Positions 13,947 to 25,759 of a DNA stretch of 45,511 bases are shown in pieces (the stretch's first letter is position 1; each line of letters begins with the position of its first letter). The stretch is from Actinomycetota bacterium (GTDB lineage: Bacteria > Actinomycetota > Coriobacteriia > Anaerosomatales > PHET01). The notes below the pieces were generated by a model. It was not told the origin of the DNA, made no database searches, and saw nothing but the letters and a program-made list of their open reading frames with translations. Where the stretch lies: positions 1-45,511 of the forward strand of contig JAJUJM010000013.1 of the NCBI GenBank assembly GCA_029265315.1. Reading direction: 5' to 3'. Both the position numbers and the translations under genes were made by a program.

Positions 13947-13994
13947 GGGTGGTCATGGGCCGAAGGGGGATGGATACGCCCGGATGCGTGGCGT

Positions 13995-14023
13995 TTGACA
14001 CCGCCGAGACTGCTTGTTAGAGT
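13995..14023 (+). promoter_or_regulatory. Promoter of the str operon (rpsL-rpsG-fusA)
   Basis: TTGACA at 13995-14000, 17-base spacer, TAGAGT at 14018-14023. The leader to rpsL is about 80 bases. Confidence 0.7.
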
Positions 14024-14106
14024 TCCACTTTGCGACTTCATGCTCGGGGCCGCTGAGCGGTCGTGTGCCCCGGTAGGTGAGCAAGACGAAACGAAGGAGA
14101 GCAGCG

Positions 14107-14478
14107 TTGCCGACCATCAATCAGCTGGTCCGTAAGGGCCGCAAACAGGCCGTCGACAAGAGCAAGACGCCGGCCCTCAAGGGCAATCCGCAGAAGCGGG
14201 GCGTGTGCACGCGTGTGTACACCACCACACCGAAGAAGCCCAACTCCGCGCTTCGCAAGGTGTGCCGCGTGCGTCTCGTCAACCAGATGGAGGTCACAGC
14301 CTACATCCCGGGTATCGGCCACAACCTGCAGGAACACTCCATCGTTCTGGTCCGTGGCGGCCGTGTCAAAGACCTGCCGGGTGTTCGCTACAAGGTGATC
14401 CGCGCTGCCCTTGACTGCTCAGCCGTCAACAATCGTAGCCAGGCTCGTTCGCGGTACGGCGCGAAGAAGCCGAAGTAA
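14107..14478 (+). CDS. rpsL: 30S ribosomal protein S12
   Basis: 123-residue decoding-centre protein. The TTG at 14107 gives the family-typical start [12 protein letters not shown] and has a GAAGGAGA site 6 bases upstream; the open frame further upstream has no family match. The loops [14 protein letters not shown] and [12 protein letters not shown] keep the lysines (K42 and K87 in E. coli mature numbering) whose changes give streptomycin resistance, so a sensitive type is predicted. First gene of rpsL-rpsG-fusA. Confidence 0.97.
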   Translation: MPTINQLVRKGRKQAVDKSKTPALKGNPQKRGVCTRVYTTTPKKPNSALRKVCRVRLVNQMEVTAYIPGIGHNLQEHSIVLVRGGRVKDLPGVRYKVIRAALDCSAVNNRSQARSRYGAKKPK

Positions 14479-14614
14479 CGCGAACCGGCTGCGCACTCGC
14501 GCAGAGCGGATTCGCGCGCCGCGTCCAGAAGACGGCGCGGGGTGCCGCAGCTCATGCGGCCCGAAAGCCGCAGTGATGCGGTCCAGGTGTTTCAGAGGAA
14601 CCTAAGGAGAGAGA

Positions 14615-15085
14615 ATGCCCAGGCGTGCAGCAGCAGTCCGACGTGAGGTCCAGCCGGACGCCGTCTACAACAACAGGCTCGTCACGCAGCTCATCAACAA
14701 GGTGCTGCTCCATGGCAAGAAGTCAACGGCCGAGCGGATCGTCTACGGCGCCTTCGACCTGGTCGAGCAGCGCACGGGCACCGATCCCCTGTCCGTCTTC
14801 AAGAAGGCCATGGACAACGTCCGCCCGGCGCTTGAGGTTCGCCCGAAGCGTGTCGGCGGTGCGACGTACCAGGTGCCGGTGGAGGTCAACGCTCGCCGCT
14901 CGACCACGCTGGCGATCCGCTGGATCGTGGGTTTCTCGCGCAAGCGTCGTGAGAAGACCATGATCGAGCGTCTGGCCGCAGAGATCCTTGACGCAGCGAA
15001 CGGCACGGGGTCCTCGGTCAAGAAGCGTGAGGACCTGTACAAGATGGCCGAGTCCAACCGAGCGTTCTCGCACTACCGCTGGTAG
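14615..15085 (+). CDS. rpsG: 30S ribosomal protein S7
   Basis: 156-residue protein that nucleates 30S head assembly and lines the mRNA exit/E site. It begins [15 protein letters not shown] and contains KPALEVR-type core residues ([20 protein letters not shown]). The ATG at 14615 follows AAGGAGAGAGA. The 136-base gap from rpsL holds no gene. fusA follows after 42 bases. Confidence 0.98.
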   Translation: MPRRAAAVRREVQPDAVYNNRLVTQLINKVLLHGKKSTAERIVYGAFDLVEQRTGTDPLSVFKKAMDNVRPALEVRPKRVGGATYQVPVEVNARRSTTLAIRWIVGFSRKRREKTMIERLAAEILDAANGTGSSVKKREDLYKMAESNRAFSHYRW

Positions 15086-15127
15086 CCGGGACGCCTGACA
15101 CGAGAGACGACAGAGGTCACCACTTCC

Positions 15128-17215
<2,088 letters not shown>

Positions 17216-17290
17216 TAACGAAGAGGACCGACAGCCGGCCTGCGAGCCCGGGCCATGTGCCGGGCGCCGGAACGACGGAGGGTGAAAGAG

Positions 17291-17599
17291 TTGGCGAACC
17301 AGAAGATCAGGATCCGCCTCAAGGGGTACGACCACGAGATCGTCGACCAGTCGACGAAGCTCATCGTGGAGACGGCCCAGAAGAACGGCGCCAAGGTATC
17401 GGGTCCGATTCCGCTGCCGACGGAGCGCAGCCTGTACTGCGTCATCCGCTCGCCGCACGTGAACAAGGACAGCCGGGAGCAGTTCGAGATGAAGACGCAC
17501 AAGCGTCTCATCGACATCGTCGATCCGAACCCGAAGGTCGTCGATTCGCTCATGCGTCTCGACCTGCCTGCGGGCGTTGATATCGAGATCAAGCTGTAG
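17291..17599 (+). CDS. rpsJ: 30S ribosomal protein S10 (NusE)
   Basis: 102-residue head protein that also acts as NusE in transcription antitermination and binds NusG. TTG start at 17291 ([19 protein letters not shown]), six bases after GGAGGGTG; a GTG at 17282 overlaps that site and is less likely. The length matches the family. It opens the S10 cluster. The 113-base gap to rplC is GC-rich with small inverted repeats and no gene. Confidence 0.96.
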   Translation: MANQKIRIRLKGYDHEIVDQSTKLIVETAQKNGAKVSGPIPLPTERSLYCVIRSPHVNKDSREQFEMKTHKRLIDIVDPNPKVVDSLMRLDLPAGVDIEIKL

Positions 17600-17712
17600 T
17601 GTGTGGTAACCCCGTCGGCGCTTTCAGCCGGCGGTGAAGTCGCGGTCCGCTGGGAGGGGCGCCAAGGGGGCGCCGACGAGCCCCATGACCGCACGAGTAG
17701 TGAGGAAGGACG

Positions 17713-18333
17713 ATGGTCACGACGATCCTTGGCAGGAAGCTGGGGATGACGCAGGTCTGGAGCGACGACGACAAGCTCGTCCCGGTAACCGTCATCGAGG
17801 CCGGCCCCTGCGTGGTCACCCAGGTCAAGACCGAGAAGAAGGATGGCTATTCGGCGGTCCAGATCGGATTTGGCGACATCGCTGAACGCAAGGTCAACAA
17901 GCCCATGGCTGGCCACTTCGACAAGGCCGGCGTCGAGCCGAAGCGTCACCTCATGGAGGTTCGCATCGGCGAAGGCGACACGTTCAAGCCGGGCGATGAG
18001 ATCACCGTGGAGGCGTTCGCGGACGCCAAGTCGGTGCACGTCAGCGGCGTCAGCAAGGGTAAGGGCTTCGCCGGCGTCATGAAGCGCCACAATTTCCGCG
18101 GCGGTCCCGGTGGCCACGGTTCGCATGCCCACCGTGAGCCGGGGTCCGTGGGCCAGTGCGCCACCCCGTCGCGTGTGTTCCGCGGCAAGAAGCTGCCCGG
18201 TCACATGGGCTCGGAGACCGTGACCGTCCGCAATCTTGACGTCGTGCGCGTCGACCCGGAGCAGAACCTGCTTCTCGTCAAGGGTGCTGTTCCTGGCGCC
18301 AAGGGTGCGCTTCTGACCATCCGCACGGCGTAG
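17713..18333 (+). CDS. rplC: 50S ribosomal protein L3
   Basis: 206-residue early-assembly protein near the peptidyl-transferase centre. It begins [20 protein letters not shown]. The long central loop includes [20 protein letters not shown]. In E. coli a glutamine two residues after the GQ is methylated by PrmB; here that position is alanine (GQCATP), so this modification is not expected. ATG at 17713 after GAGGAAGGA. Confidence 0.97.
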   Translation: MVTTILGRKLGMTQVWSDDDKLVPVTVIEAGPCVVTQVKTEKKDGYSAVQIGFGDIAERKVNKPMAGHFDKAGVEPKRHLMEVRIGEGDTFKPGDEITVEAFADAKSVHVSGVSKGKGFAGVMKRHNFRGGPGGHGSHAHREPGSVGQCATPSRVFRGKKLPGHMGSETVTVRNLDVVRVDPEQNLLLVKGAVPGAKGALLTIRTA

Positions 18334-18370
18334 GCGCGCCCGACCGTACGACACGAGGAGACCAAGAGAC

Positions 18371-18994
18371 ATGGCTACTATCGAGATAAAGGACGCCAAG
18401 GGCGGCAAGGCCGGCACCGCCGACCTCGCTGATGGCGTTTTCAGCATCGAGCCGAACACGTTCGCGGTGCATCAGGTCGTGCGCAGCCAGATGGCGGCGC
18501 GGCGCGCCGGCACCCACGACACCAAGACCCGTGGCATGGTCTCGGGCGGCGGCAAGAAGCCGTGGCGCCAGAAGGGCACCGGCCGTGCCCGCCAGGGAAC
18601 GACCCGGGCGCCGCAGTGGGCGGGCGGCGGCGTGGTCTTCGGCCCGCACCCGCGCAGCTACGCGTTCAAGGTCCCGAACAAGGTGGTCAAGCTGGCGATG
18701 CGGTCCGCGCTATCCGCCAAGCTCGCCGACGGGGCGCTTCACGTGGTTGAGGATCTCGGCTTCGATGCGCCTGCGACGAAGGCCGCCGTCGAAGTCCTCA
18801 AGGCCCTGGGAATCACGGGCAAGGTCACTGTCGTCGTCGCCAATGACGATGTGAACGCGATGCTGTCGTTCCGCAATCTGCCGAAGGTCCGTGTGATCAG
18901 CGCATCCGAAGCCAACACCTACGATCTCGTCGACAACACCGCCGTGCTGTTCACCAAGCCGGCACTGACCTGGCTTGAGGGGGTGCTGTCGTAA
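18371..18994 (+). CDS. rplD: 50S ribosomal protein L4
   Basis: 207-residue protein whose extended loop reaches into the exit tunnel next to L22. The loop motif [19 protein letters not shown] is clear, followed by the Rossmann-like globular domain. In some bacteria L4 also represses the S10 operon; no S10-type leader was recognised here. ATG at 18371. Its TAA overlaps the rplW ATG by one base, so translation is coupled. Confidence 0.97.
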   Translation: MATIEIKDAKGGKAGTADLADGVFSIEPNTFAVHQVVRSQMAARRAGTHDTKTRGMVSGGGKKPWRQKGTGRARQGTTRAPQWAGGGVVFGPHPRSYAFKVPNKVVKLAMRSALSAKLADGALHVVEDLGFDAPATKAAVEVLKALGITGKVTVVVANDDVNAMLSFRNLPKVRVISASEANTYDLVDNTAVLFTKPALTWLEGVLS

Positions 18995-19281
18995 TGTACG
19001 ATCCTCGCGATATCATCATCCGCCCGATCATCTCGGAGAAGTCCTACGACCTGATCGGTCAGAACAGATACACCTTCGAGGTGGCGAAGTCCGCCAACAA
19101 GACCCAGATCGCCCAAGCGGTCGCAGACATCTTCGGCGTGACCGTCACAGGCGTGAACACCATGAACGTCACGGGCAAGCCGCGTCGCCTTCGGTACGCC
19201 AAAGGCAAGACGCGTGATTGGAAGAAGGCCGTCGTCACCCTGAAGTCGGGGGACACGATCGACATCTTCCCGAGCGTGTAG
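18994..19281 (+). CDS. rplW: 50S ribosomal protein L23
   Basis: 95-residue protein at the tunnel exit, the docking site for trigger factor and SRP. It begins [20 protein letters not shown], with the usual GKxRR loop (NVTGKPRRLRYAKGKTRDWK). The start overlaps the rplD stop by one base. A 139-base gap to rplB follows, with a small GGGGC/GCCCC hairpin and no gene. Confidence 0.97.
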   Translation: MYDPRDIIIRPIISEKSYDLIGQNRYTFEVAKSANKTQIAQAVADIFGVTVTGVNTMNVTGKPRRLRYAKGKTRDWKKAVVTLKSGDTIDIFPSV

Positions 19282-19420
19282 CCAGGCGGTGGGGCATCGC
19301 GCCCCGCATGTTGGGGTGCCGAGTCGGCCATGAATGGAGCCGCCCGGCACCGTGGTAGTCCGGAGTCGGATCGCGTACGTCCCACGCGAAACCCGGCGAT
19401 CGGACGGAAGGAGTACGTGA

Positions 19421-20251
19421 ATGGGACTGAAGAAGTACAAGCCGACATCACCGGGTCGCCGGTTCCAGTCGGTCTCGGACTTCGCCGAGATCACGCGGAG
19501 CACGCCCGAGAAGTCGCTCGTCGAGAAACTGCCGAAGAAGGGCGGCCGCAACAACAACGGTCGCATCACCACTCGGCACCAGGGCGGCGGGCACAAGCGT
19601 CAGTACCGCATCATCGACTTCAAGCGCAACAAGGACGGCGTGCCTGCGAAGGTCGCTACCATCGAGTACGACCCGAACCGTTCCGCCCGAATCGCCTTGC
19701 TGCACTACGCTGATGGCGAGAAGCGCTACATCATCGCGCCGAAGGGCCTGAAGGTCGGCGACACCGTTACGAGCGGCGCAGGTTCCGACATCAAGCCGGG
19801 TAACGCCCTGCCGCTCGCAGAGATCCCGGTCGGTACCGTCGTGCACGCGGTCGAGCTCCAGCCCGGCAAGGGCGCGGCGCTCGCTCGTTCGGCGGGCACC
19901 TCGGTCCAGCTCATGGGCAAAGAGGCGGGCTACGCCATTCTTCGCATGCCGAGTTCTGAGATGCGCCGCGTGCTCGTGACCTGCCGTGCCACGGTCGGTG
20001 AGGTCGGTAACGCCGAACACAGCAACCTGTCGATCGGTAAGGCCGGCCGCAACCGTCACCTGGGCAAGCGCCCGAGCGTGCGTGGTACGGCTATGAACCC
20101 CGTCGACCACCCGCACGGCGGTGGCGAAGGCAAGAACAAGTCCGCCGGTCGTCATCCCGTCACTCCGTGGGGCGTTCCCACCAAGGGTCACCGCACCCGT
20201 TCCAACAAGAAGGCCAGCAGCCGTCTGATCATCCGTCGGCGCAAGAAGTAG
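19421..20251 (+). CDS. rplB: 50S ribosomal protein L2
   Basis: 276-residue protein required for peptidyl-transferase activity and subunit joining. It begins [20 protein letters not shown]. The RNA-binding domain and the C-terminal motif [19 protein letters not shown], with the conserved histidine (His229 of E. coli), are intact. ATG at 19421 after a GGAAGGAG site. rpsS follows after 18 bases. Confidence 0.98.
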   Translation: MGLKKYKPTSPGRRFQSVSDFAEITRSTPEKSLVEKLPKKGGRNNNGRITTRHQGGGHKRQYRIIDFKRNKDGVPAKVATIEYDPNRSARIALLHYADGEKRYIIAPKGLKVGDTVTSGAGSDIKPGNALPLAEIPVGTVVHAVELQPGKGAALARSAGTSVQLMGKEAGYAILRMPSSEMRRVLVTCRATVGEVGNAEHSNLSIGKAGRNRHLGKRPSVRGTAMNPVDHPHGGGEGKNKSAGRHPVTPWGVPTKGHRTRSNKKASSRLIIRRRKK

Positions 20252-20269
20252 CGAGAGGAGTCAAGTCAC

Positions 20270-20548
20270 ATGGGCCGCAGCCTCAAGAAAGGGCCGTTCG
20301 TACAGCCTCGCCTCCTCGAGCGCATCCAAGCGATGAACGAGGCTGGCGAGAAGAAGGTCATCAAGACCTGGTCGCGCTCGTCCACGATCTTCCCGGAGAT
20401 GGTGGGTCACACGATCGCGGTGCACGACGGCCGCAAGCACGTACCGGTCTACGTCACCGAGTCGATGGTGGGTCACAAGCTCGGCGAGTTCTCGCCGACC
20501 CGCACCTTCCGCGGCCACAAGGCGTCCGACAAGAAGGGCAAGAGGTAA
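20270..20548 (+). CDS. rpsS: 30S ribosomal protein S19
   Basis: 92-residue head protein that forms a pair with S13 and contacts A-site tRNA. It begins [19 protein letters not shown], with [23 protein letters not shown] at 20270 after GAGAGGAG. rplV starts three bases after the stop. Confidence 0.98.
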   Translation: MGRSLKKGPFVQPRLLERIQAMNEAGEKKVIKTWSRSSTIFPEMVGHTIAVHDGRKHVPVYVTESMVGHKLGEFSPTRTFRGHKASDKKGKR

Positions 20549-20551
20549 GCG

Positions 20552-20893
20552 ATGGAAGCCAAGGCGATCGCACGGTTCCAGCGAGTGAGCCCTCGCAAGG
20601 CTCGTCTCGTCGTGGACCTCATCCGCGGCAAGTCCGTGGACGAGGCCCGGACCATACTCAAGTTCTCCCCCCGCGCTGCCGCCGAGATCGTCGAGAAGAC
20701 GCTCAACAGCGCGGTGGCCAACGCCGAGCGCAACCTTCACGTGAAGGCGGACGACCTGATCGTCGGCACGACCTTCGTGGATGAGGGTCCGACCATGAAG
20801 CGCATCCAGCCGCGGGCCATGGGCCGCGCGTACCGGATCAACAAGCGTACGAGCCACATCACGGTGGTCGTCAAGCAGCGAGAGGAGGCGTAG
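20552..20893 (+). CDS. rplV: 50S ribosomal protein L22
   Basis: 113-residue protein; its hairpin lines the exit tunnel and forms the constriction with L4. It begins [20 protein letters not shown]. The beta-hairpin tip lies in [22 protein letters not shown] at 20552 after AAGAGGTAA. Tightly packed between rpsS and rpsC. Confidence 0.98.
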   Translation: MEAKAIARFQRVSPRKARLVVDLIRGKSVDEARTILKFSPRAAAEIVEKTLNSAVANAERNLHVKADDLIVGTTFVDEGPTMKRIQPRAMGRAYRINKRTSHITVVVKQREEA

Positions 20894-20900
20894 AGGCCGC

Positions 20901-21626
20901 ATGGGACAGAAGGTACAGCCCGTCGGGCTGCGTCTGGGCATCGTCGAGAACTGGCGCAGCCGCTGGTTCGCCGACAAGGACTACGCCACGACGCTGGCCA
21001 GTGACGTCGAGATCCGTCGCTACCTGCACCGTAAGCTGCGGCGTGCCGCGCTCTCCCGGATCGAGATCGAGCGCAAGGGCGACCGTACGAAGGTGGAGCT
21101 GTGGACCGCTCGCCCCGGTATCGTCATCGGCAAGAAGGGTGCCGAGGTCGACGTGCTCCGCAAAGAGCTCGAGCGTGTGAGCGGTGGCCCGGTGCAGGTG
21201 GACATCGTCGAGATCAAGCGGCCGGAGATCGACGCCGTGCTCGTGGCACAGTCGGTCGCCGAACAGCTCGAAGGTCGTGTCGCGTTCCGGCGCGCCATGC
21301 GCAAGGCCGTCGCGTCAGCCATGAAGAGCGGTGCGCTCGGCATCCGTATCCAGTGTTCGGGCCGCTTGGGTGGGGCCGAGATGGGTCGCCGCGAGTGGTA
21401 CCGTGAGGGGCGCGTCCCGCTCCACACGTTGCGCGCCAAGATCGATTACGGCACCGCCGAGGCCCGTACGACCATGGGCGCCATCGGCGTCAAAGTGTGG
21501 GTCTACCACGGCGAGGTCCTTCCCGGCCAGGAGTCTCCGCGTCCGGCGATCGAAGGCCCGAGCCGGCCTCCCCGCCAGCGCCGTGAGGGTGGCCGTGACA
21601 ACCGCGACCGCACAGGGAGGCGTTAG
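20901..21626 (+). CDS. rpsC: 30S ribosomal protein S3
   Basis: 241-residue protein at the mRNA entry channel with helicase function together with S4 and S5. It begins [20 protein letters not shown]; the KH domain contains the GxxG-like [14 protein letters not shown]. The C-terminal tail after about residue 212 is Arg/Gly/Pro-rich and variable, as in other actinobacteria. ATG at 20901. The rplP ATG follows the TAG directly with no gap. Confidence 0.98.
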   Translation: MGQKVQPVGLRLGIVENWRSRWFADKDYATTLASDVEIRRYLHRKLRRAALSRIEIERKGDRTKVELWTARPGIVIGKKGAEVDVLRKELERVSGGPVQVDIVEIKRPEIDAVLVAQSVAEQLEGRVAFRRAMRKAVASAMKSGALGIRIQCSGRLGGAEMGRREWYREGRVPLHTLRAKIDYGTAEARTTMGAIGVKVWVYHGEVLPGQESPRPAIEGPSRPPRQRREGGRDNRDRTGRR

Positions 21627-22052
21627 ATGCTGCTTCCGAAGCGAGTGAAGCACCGCAAGGTGCAGCGTGGCTCCATGAAGGGTGCCGCGAAAGGTGGCAC
21701 GCAGGTCCACTTCGGCGAGTACGGGCTGAAGGCGCTCGAGAGCGCGTGGATCACCAACCGCCAGATCGAGGCGGCGCGTGTCGCGATGACCAGGTACATG
21801 AAGCGTGGCGGAAAGGTCTGGATCAACATCTTCCCGGACAAGCCCATCACGCAGAAACCTGCCGAGACCCGCATGGGTTCCGGCAAAGGCAACCCCGAGA
21901 AGTGGGTCGCCGTCGTCAAGCCCGGCAAGATCATGTTCGAGGTTGCGGGTGTGTCGGAGGAGGTCGCCAGAGAGGCCATGCGTCTCGCTGCGCACAAGCT
22001 TCCGATCAAGTGCAAGTTCGTGACCCGTGCTGAGAGCGGCGGGGAGGCATAA
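21627..22052 (+). CDS. rplP: 50S ribosomal protein L16
   Basis: 141-residue protein near the A-site tRNA elbow, added late in 50S assembly. It begins [19 protein letters not shown]. The arginine of the [24 protein letters not shown] segment (position 81 region, modified by RoxA in E. coli) lies in [20 protein letters not shown] at 21627 directly after the rpsC stop; the rpmC GTG directly follows this stop. Confidence 0.97.
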   Translation: MLLPKRVKHRKVQRGSMKGAAKGGTQVHFGEYGLKALESAWITNRQIEAARVAMTRYMKRGGKVWINIFPDKPITQKPAETRMGSGKGNPEKWVAVVKPGKIMFEVAGVSEEVAREAMRLAAHKLPIKCKFVTRAESGGEA

Positions 22053-22268
22053 GTGAAGACGACTGAGATTCGTGAGTTCAGCGACGCAGAACTCGCCGAT
22101 AAGCTGAAGGCCATGCGCGCCGAGCTGTTCAACCTGAGGTTCCAGCTCGCAACGGGCCAGCTCGACAACACCGGCCGCATCGCTGCGGTCAAGAAGGACA
22201 TCGCCCGGTTGCACACCGAGATCCGCGCACGCGAGATCGCCGCTTCGCGTGACGCGGCGGTGTCGTAG
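22053..22268 (+). CDS. rpmC: 50S ribosomal protein L29
   Basis: 71-residue two-helix protein at the tunnel exit, next to L23. GTG start at 22053 with no space after the rplP TAA, giving [19 protein letters not shown]. The family signature [19 protein letters not shown] is clear. Translation probably depends on termination of rplP, since the ribosome site lies inside that gene (GGGGAGG). Confidence 0.97.
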   Translation: MKTTEIREFSDAELADKLKAMRAELFNLRFQLATGQLDNTGRIAAVKKDIARLHTEIRAREIAASRDAAVS

Positions 22269-22288
22269 GGCGAGTGGAGGAGACCTCA

Positions 22289-22549
22289 ATGACTACGGAA
22301 CGCAATCGTCGCAAGGTCCGTCAAGGCGTGGTCGTCTCGACCGCGGGTGACAAGACCTGCGTCGTCCAGATCCAAGAGCGCAAGAAGCATCCGCTCTACG
22401 GCAAGATGATCACCCAGACCACGAAGCTGCACGCCCACGATGAGGAGAACACGTGCGGGGTCGGCGACACCGTCGTGATCATGGAGACGCGCCCGCTGTC
22501 CAAGATGAAGCGTTGGCGCCTCGTCGAGATCGTCGAGCGGGCCAAGTAG
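22289..22549 (+). CDS. rpsQ: 30S ribosomal protein S17
   Basis: 86-residue OB-fold protein of the 30S body. From the ATG at 22289 it reads [17 protein letters not shown], with the RNA-binding segment [27 protein letters not shown] site sits 5 to 12 bases upstream; the in-frame GTG at 22274 overlaps that site and is rejected. The 85-base gap to rplN holds no gene. Confidence 0.97.
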   Translation: MTTERNRRKVRQGVVVSTAGDKTCVVQIQERKKHPLYGKMITQTTKLHAHDEENTCGVGDTVVIMETRPLSKMKRWRLVEIVERAK

Positions 22550-22634
22550 ACAAGCCGCATCGTGCACGTGCGTCATGCCTTGCGATGGCGGCGCACCTCT
22601 CGCGACAGCGGACGACACGGAGGAAAGCGAAGAG

Positions 22635-23003
22635 ATGATCCAAGCAGAGACTCGACTGAAGGTCGCCGACAACTCAGGCGCTCGCAAGGTCGCGTGCATC
22701 AAGGTCCTAGGCGGCTCGAAGCGTCGCTACGCGCACGTCGGAGACGTCATCGTCTGCAGTGTCAAGGAAGCGATTCCGAACGGCACCGTCAAGTAGGGCG
22801 AGGTCGTGCGCGCGGTCATCGTGCGCACGAAGAAGGAGATCCGCCGTCCGGACGGCAGCTACATCCGGTTCGACGACAACGCGGCGGTCATCATCGATCC
22901 GCAGGGCAACCCGCGCGGAACGCGCATCTTCGGCCCGGTCGCACGGGAACTGCGCGACCGTCGCTACATGAAGATCGTCTCTCTCGCGCCTGAAGTGCTG
23001 TAA
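22635..23003 (+). CDS. rplN: 50S ribosomal protein L14, interrupted by an in-frame TAG
   Basis: L14 binds 23S rRNA at the subunit interface (bridge B8). The reading frame starts at the ATG 22635 ([20 protein letters not shown]) after GGAGG and runs to TAA at 23001, 122 codons as in the family. Codon 54 (22794-22796) is TAG. It replaces the second lysine of the conserved KKG (K54 in E. coli L14); the flanks NGTVK and [14 protein letters not shown] are otherwise perfect and in frame. A single A-to-T change of AAG explains it. TAG is a normal stop in many neighbouring genes, so reassignment is unlikely. Sequencing error, amber suppression, or reinitiation at GTG 22806 remain open. Confidence 0.9.
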
Positions 23004-23020
23004 GGGAGGGTTGAAGGAAC

Positions 23021-23341
23021 ATGGCGAAACTGAGCATCCGTACCGGCGATAAGGTCAAAGTCATGGCCGGCAAGGACAAGGGCAAGGAGGCCAAGGTCCT
23101 CGCGACCCTGCCGCATAAGGAGCGCGTGCTCGTCGAGCGCATCAACATGGTAAAGAAGGCGACGCGCCCGACCCAGCGCAACCCCAAAGGCGGGATCCTC
23201 GAGATTGAGGCGCCGATCCACGTGAGCAACGTCATGCTCGTGTGCCCGAGCTGCTCACAGCCCACTCGCGTCGGTCGTAGGCGCGAGGACGGCACGCGCG
23301 TACGTGTGTGCAAGAAGTGCGGAAACGACATCGACAAGTAG
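23021..23341 (+). CDS. rplX: 50S ribosomal protein L24 with C-terminal zinc ribbon
   Basis: 106-residue assembly-initiator protein at the tunnel exit. The N-terminal KOW motif is [20 protein letters not shown]. The C-terminal half has CPSC (75/78) and CKKC (97/100), a likely zinc ribbon that some bacterial L24 proteins have. ATG at 23021 after GGGAGGG. Followed by a 98-base gap with two strong hairpins. Confidence 0.97.
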   Translation: MAKLSIRTGDKVKVMAGKDKGKEAKVLATLPHKERVLVERINMVKKATRPTQRNPKGGILEIEAPIHVSNVMLVCPSCSQPTRVGRRREDGTRVRVCKKCGNDIDK

Positions 23342-23362
23342 TCGGAGTCACCGGATACGGCT

Positions 23363-23407
23363 CCCCGCCGTAAGACGGCGGGGGGGCACAGGGTCAGAAA
23401 TCCTGTG
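23363..23407 (+). promoter_or_regulatory. Two hairpins in the rplX-rplE gap, candidate spc-operon control site
   Basis: CCCCGCCGT (23363-23371) pairs perfectly with ACGGCGGGG (23375-23383) around a 3-base loop. CACAGG (23387-23392) pairs with CCTGTG (23402-23407). No T tract follows, so a terminator is unlikely. In E. coli protein S8 represses the spc operon by binding mRNA at this same L24-L5 junction; whether S8 binds here is only inferred from position. Confidence 0.4.
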
Positions 23408-23439
23408 CGGAAGAACCCCAGATGGAGGAAGCACCACCA

Positions 23440-23982
23440 ATGGCACCCAGACTCAAAGAGAAGTACCTGAAGGAAGTGGCGCCGGCGCTGCGCGAGCAGC
23501 TCGGGTACGGCAATGTCAACCAGGTCCCGCGCCTCGAGAAGATCGTCGTGAACATGGGCGTTGGCGCCGCCGTGGCTGACATCAAGCAGCTCGATGCGGC
23601 GATCGAGGACCTGCGTACGATCACGGGCCAGCAGCCGACGGTCACAAGGGCCAAGAAGTCCATCGCCGGCTTCAAGATCCGCCAGGGCATGCCCATCGGG
23701 GCGAAGGTCACCCTGCGCGGCGACCGCATGTGGGAGTTCTTCGACCGCCTCGTGGCCGCAGCCATCCCGCGCATCCGCGACTTCCGTGGTCTCTCAACGA
23801 AGAGCTTCGATGGTCGCGGGAACTACTCGATGGGCGTGACCGAACAGCTGATCTTCCCTGAGGTGGATTACGACAAGATCGATCGGACACGCGGTATGGA
23901 CATCACGTTCGTCACGACTGCGAAGACCGACGAGGAAGCCAAGGCGTTGCTCGACGCCTTCGGGTTCCCGTTCAAGCGATAG
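23440..23982 (+). CDS. rplE: 50S ribosomal protein L5
   Basis: 180-residue protein that binds 5S rRNA and contacts P-site tRNA and S13. From ATG 23440 it reads [20 protein letters not shown]. Conserved core: [19 protein letters not shown] and the C-terminal [26 protein letters not shown] lies about 9 bases upstream; an ATG at 23422 would precede that site and lacks its own. A 69-base gap to rpsN follows. Confidence 0.97.
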   Translation: MAPRLKEKYLKEVAPALREQLGYGNVNQVPRLEKIVVNMGVGAAVADIKQLDAAIEDLRTITGQQPTVTRAKKSIAGFKIRQGMPIGAKVTLRGDRMWEFFDRLVAAAIPRIRDFRGLSTKSFDGRGNYSMGVTEQLIFPEVDYDKIDRTRGMDITFVTTAKTDEEAKALLDAFGFPFKR

Positions 23983-24051
23983 TGAGCACTGCGAGTCAAG
24001 GACCCCCTCGGCGGGAGTGAGTGCTCCGCCGCGAAACGGAGGATAAGGAAC

Positions 24052-24237
24052 GTGGCTAAGAAGTCGATGATCGCCAAGGCGAAGCGGACGCCGAAGTTCA
24101 GCGTTCGCCAGCACAACCGCTGCAGTCGTTGCGGCAGGCCGCGCGGGTTCTACCGCCACTTCGGCCTGTGCCGTGTATGCCTGCGTGAGATGGCCAGCCG
24201 TGGCGAGCTCCCCGGCGTGCGCAAGGCCAGCTGGTAG
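24052..24237 (+). CDS. rpsN: 30S ribosomal protein S14, zinc-binding type Z
   Basis: 61-residue head protein. Cysteines C24/C27 and C40/C43 (CSRC and CRVC) form the zinc site of the short C+ type. GTG start at 24052 ([20 protein letters not shown]) after a GGATAAGGA site. The gap of 110 bases to rpsH is GC-rich and shows no gene. Confidence 0.97.
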   Translation: MAKKSMIAKAKRTPKFSVRQHNRCSRCGRPRGFYRHFGLCRVCLREMASRGELPGVRKASW

Positions 24238-24347
24238 GCCGACCTTTCGACGCATGTCCCGGCGGAGACCCTGCCGGACCGGCGCGGTGACCACGGGTCG
24301 TCGCGGACCGCGGTAAGGGGCATCCCGGACCATAGGAGGAATCAAGC

Positions 24348-24746
24348 ATGAGCATGACCGATCCCATCGCAGACATGTTGACACGTGTCCGTAACGCGAA
24401 CTCCGCGTACAAGGCCACGACGTCGATGCCGTCCAGCAACAAGCTGGTCGAGATAGCCCGCGTCCTGAAGGAGGAGGGCTACATCGCCGACTACCGTGTC
24501 ATCGAGGGAGAGCCTCAGAACACTCTCGAGATCACCCTCAAGTACGGTGCGCGCAAGGAGCGTACGATCACGGGGCTGCGACGCATCAGCAAGCCGGGCC
24601 TGCGCGTCTACGCCAAGAAGGATGAGCTGCCTCGTGTCCTGGGCGGTCTCGGTATCGCTGTCATATCCACTTCGGCCGGCGTGATGACCGACCGCGACGC
24701 TCGCAAGGCTGGCGTCGGCGGCGAAGTCGTCGCGTACGTCTGGTAG
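24348..24746 (+). CDS. rpsH: 30S ribosomal protein S8
   Basis: 132-residue primary 16S-binding protein (helix 21). It begins [20 protein letters not shown]. The C-terminal rRNA-binding motif is [19 protein letters not shown]. In E. coli S8 also represses the spc operon through its mRNA. ATG at 24348 after AGGAGGAA. Confidence 0.98.
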   Translation: MSMTDPIADMLTRVRNANSAYKATTSMPSSNKLVEIARVLKEEGYIADYRVIEGEPQNTLEITLKYGARKERTITGLRRISKPGLRVYAKKDELPRVLGGLGIAVISTSAGVMTDRDARKAGVGGEVVAYVW

Positions 24747-24777
24747 TCCCGCGAACCAGGAAAGGAGCGCAGTAGCC

Positions 24778-25314
24778 GTGTCACGTATCGGCAAACAGCC
24801 CATCCCGGTTCCGTCCGGGGTCGACGTCAAGATCGAAGGTTCCACCGTGACCGTGAAGGGTCCGAAAGGCGAGCTCAGCCGGACCTTCTCCGACATCATG
24901 ACCATCAGGCTCGAAGATGGAGTCCTGTACGTCGAGCGTCCCGATGAGAGCCGCGAAGCGCGTTCTCTCCATGGCCTGACACGTACCCTGCTCGCGAACA
25001 TGGTGACAGGCGTCTCCGAGGGCTACGTGAAGAACCTCGAGATCGTCGGTGTCGGTTACCGCGCCACGCTCAAGGGCAAGGACCTCGAGCTCGCGCTGGG
25101 CTTCTCGCACCCTGTCGTCGTGGTTCCCGAACCGGGCATCACGTTCGATGTGCCGGCCCCCAACAAGATCACGGTGAGCGGCATCGACAAGCAGCGCGTC
25201 GGTCAGGTCGCCGCTGACATCCGCAAGTGGCGCAAGCCTGAGCCGTACAAGGGCAAGGGAATCCGTTACGAAGGCGAGTACGTGCGCCGCAAGCTCGGCA
25301 AGGCCGCCAAGTAA
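24778..25314 (+). CDS. rplF: 50S ribosomal protein L6
   Basis: 178-residue protein near the sarcin-ricin loop with two similar RNA-binding folds. It begins [20 protein letters not shown]; the C-terminal signature is [23 protein letters not shown] start at 24778 after AAAGGAGC. A 61-base gap to rplR follows. Confidence 0.98.
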   Translation: MSRIGKQPIPVPSGVDVKIEGSTVTVKGPKGELSRTFSDIMTIRLEDGVLYVERPDESREARSLHGLTRTLLANMVTGVSEGYVKNLEIVGVGYRATLKGKDLELALGFSHPVVVVPEPGITFDVPAPNKITVSGIDKQRVGQVAADIRKWRKPEPYKGKGIRYEGEYVRRKLGKAAK

Positions 25315-25375
25315 CCGCAGTGATGAGACGGCTCGGCCGACGCGCCGGGTCGCATGAAGCGAGGAGAACGACGTC

Positions 25376-25744
25376 ATGGATAAGCTCAAGGCGAAGCAGG
25401 CAGCACTCGCTCGCCGTCACCGCCGGGTACGCGGCAAGGTGAGCGGCACGGCCGCGCGCCCGCGCCTCTGCGTCAATCGCACGAATGCCCATATCTACGC
25501 ACAGGTGATCGACGACGTGAGCGGCCGCACCATCGTCGCCGCGTCCAGCATCGACGTGGAGCTCAAGGACTCGATGAAGTCCGGCTCGAACAGCGATGCA
25601 GCGAAGGCCGTCGGCGAGGCCGTCGGCAAGCGCGCGATAGAGGCCGGCATCACCGAGGTCGTCTTCGACCGCGGTGGGCGCCTGTACCACGGTCGGGTCA
25701 AGGCACTGGCGGACGGTGCTCGCAGCGCCGGACTGAAGTTCTAA
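25376..25744 (+). CDS. rplR: 50S ribosomal protein L18
   Basis: 122-residue 5S rRNA-binding protein. It begins [20 protein letters not shown] with the basic N-terminal tail; the C-terminal signature [20 protein letters not shown] is clear. ATG at 25376 after GCGAGGAGA. rpsE follows after 15 bases. Confidence 0.98.
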   Translation: MDKLKAKQAALARRHRRVRGKVSGTAARPRLCVNRTNAHIYAQVIDDVSGRTIVAASSIDVELKDSMKSGSNSDAAKAVGEAVGKRAIEAGITEVVFDRGGRLYHGRVKALADGARSAGLKF

Positions 25745-25759
25745 GGGAGGATAGTTCAC

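Noticed and set aside
22635-23003. Genome-wide reassignment of TAG to an amino acid to explain rplN
   Set aside because: TAG ends tuf, rpmG, nusG, rplK, rpoC, rpsG, fusA, rpsJ, rplC, rplW, rplB, rpsQ, rplX, rplE, rpsN, rpsH and others at family-typical C-termini.
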